The translations under genes were made by a program, and so were the position numbers. Of a DNA stretch of 64,000 nt, positions 63,913-64,000 are shown one piece after another. A model generated the notes under the pieces. That model did no database searches. It worked only from the letters and a program-made list of their open reading frames with translations, and was not told the origin of the DNA. How positions within the stretch are numbered: position 1 is the first letter of the stretch; each line of letters opens with the position of its first letter. The DNA comes from Vagococcus vulneris (GTDB lineage Bacteria; Bacillota; Bacilli; Lactobacillales; Vagococcaceae), in contig NZ_NGJS01000002.1 of NCBI RefSeq assembly GCF_003950515.1, positions 124,001 through 188,000 on the forward strand, given 5' to 3'.

Positions 63913-64000
63913 TTACCCTCCTAAATAAGCCTTACGAACCTCTGAACTATGCAGTAGCTCATCACCTGTTCCCTCTAAAACTACTTTACCAGTTTCAAGT
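63913..64000 (-). CDS. livF: Branched-chain amino acid ABC transporter ATP-binding protein LivF (C-terminal end only)
   Basis: The last 28 codons are in the window: LETGKVVLEGTGDELLHSSE, then VRKAYLGG and TAA at 63915-63913. The LETGKVVLEGTGxELL and AYLGG ending is typical of LivF, one of two ATPases of the leucine/isoleucine/valine importer. The remainder lies beyond the right edge. Its end overlaps the ribosome site of the acuB-like gene. Confidence 0.85.
   Translation of the reverse strand, partial: LETGKVVLEGTGDELLHSSEVRKAYLGG

Overview
The window is a 64 kb piece of a low-GC Gram-positive chromosome of the order Lactobacillales. Gene content and order (rpsB-tsf-pyrH, ylaN-ftsW-pyc-ylbC-ylbF-ylbG-rsmD-coaD-sepM, yqeG-yqeH-yhbY-nadD-yqeK-rsfS, comFA-comFC-hpf-secA-prfB-ftsE-ftsX, livF next to an acuB-like gene) and an enterocin A type immunity gene remnant fit an Enterococcaceae-like organism, for example Vagococcus. 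That placement is inference. Most genes lie on the minus strand. No rRNA, CRISPR array, prophage or integrase was seen. Three tRNA genes are present.

Layout. 1-2.7 kb: pyrH (partial), tsf, rpsB. 2.7-9.8 kb: a phosphatase, membrane proteins, an MBL hydrolase, crr, uppP and a P1B-4 metal ATPase whose promoter carries Fur- and PerR-like boxes. 9.8-24 kb: rpsT, holA, the comE operon, sepM, coaD, rsmD, ylbG, ylbF, ylbC, pyc, ftsW, ylaN. 24-28 kb is the accessory stretch: a decayed IS6/IS1216-like element with an intact 8-bp target duplication, a degenerate ThiD-like gene, a thiolase, a frameshifted XRE-membrane gene, a frameshifted enterocin A type immunity gene and tRNA-Thr. 28-34 kb: a cupin gene, tmcAL, a methyltransferase, rsfS, yqeK, nadD, yhbY, yqeH, yqeG. 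34-40.7 kb: a MarR/MFS pair, purB, an FGGY kinase, an M23 peptidase with a WalR box, and an IS1182-like scrap. 40.7-45.9 kb: phoU and the pst operon behind a Pho box. 46-54.2 kb: ftsX, ftsE, prfB (programmed frameshift), secA, hpf, comFC, comFA (in-frame stop in its 5' part). 54.2-64 kb: a hydrolase, a lipoprotein, a YigZ protein, a GntR regulator, a 1416-residue two-module 2-hydroxyacyl-CoA dehydratase activator-like protein with a divergent TetR gene, tRNA-Gln and tRNA-Tyr, a DUF2969 gene, an acuB-like gene and livF (partial).

Functional themes are translation and ribosome assembly (rpsB, tsf, rpsT, yqeH, yhbY, rsfS, hpf, prfB), DNA uptake (comE and comF operons, with comFA damaged), envelope growth (ftsW, ftsEX, the M23 peptidase, uppP, secA), phosphate uptake, and a probable iron/peroxide response. 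That last theme rests on the P1B-4 ATPase, on an identical 18-bp element upstream of the DUF2969 gene, and on ylaN. The most unusual observations are the apparent AUC start of rsfS, the damaged comFA, the hidden bacteriocin-immunity pseudogene beside tRNA-Thr, the shared Fur-like element, and the orphan giant activase. Regulatory sites were found by eye and are unscored.
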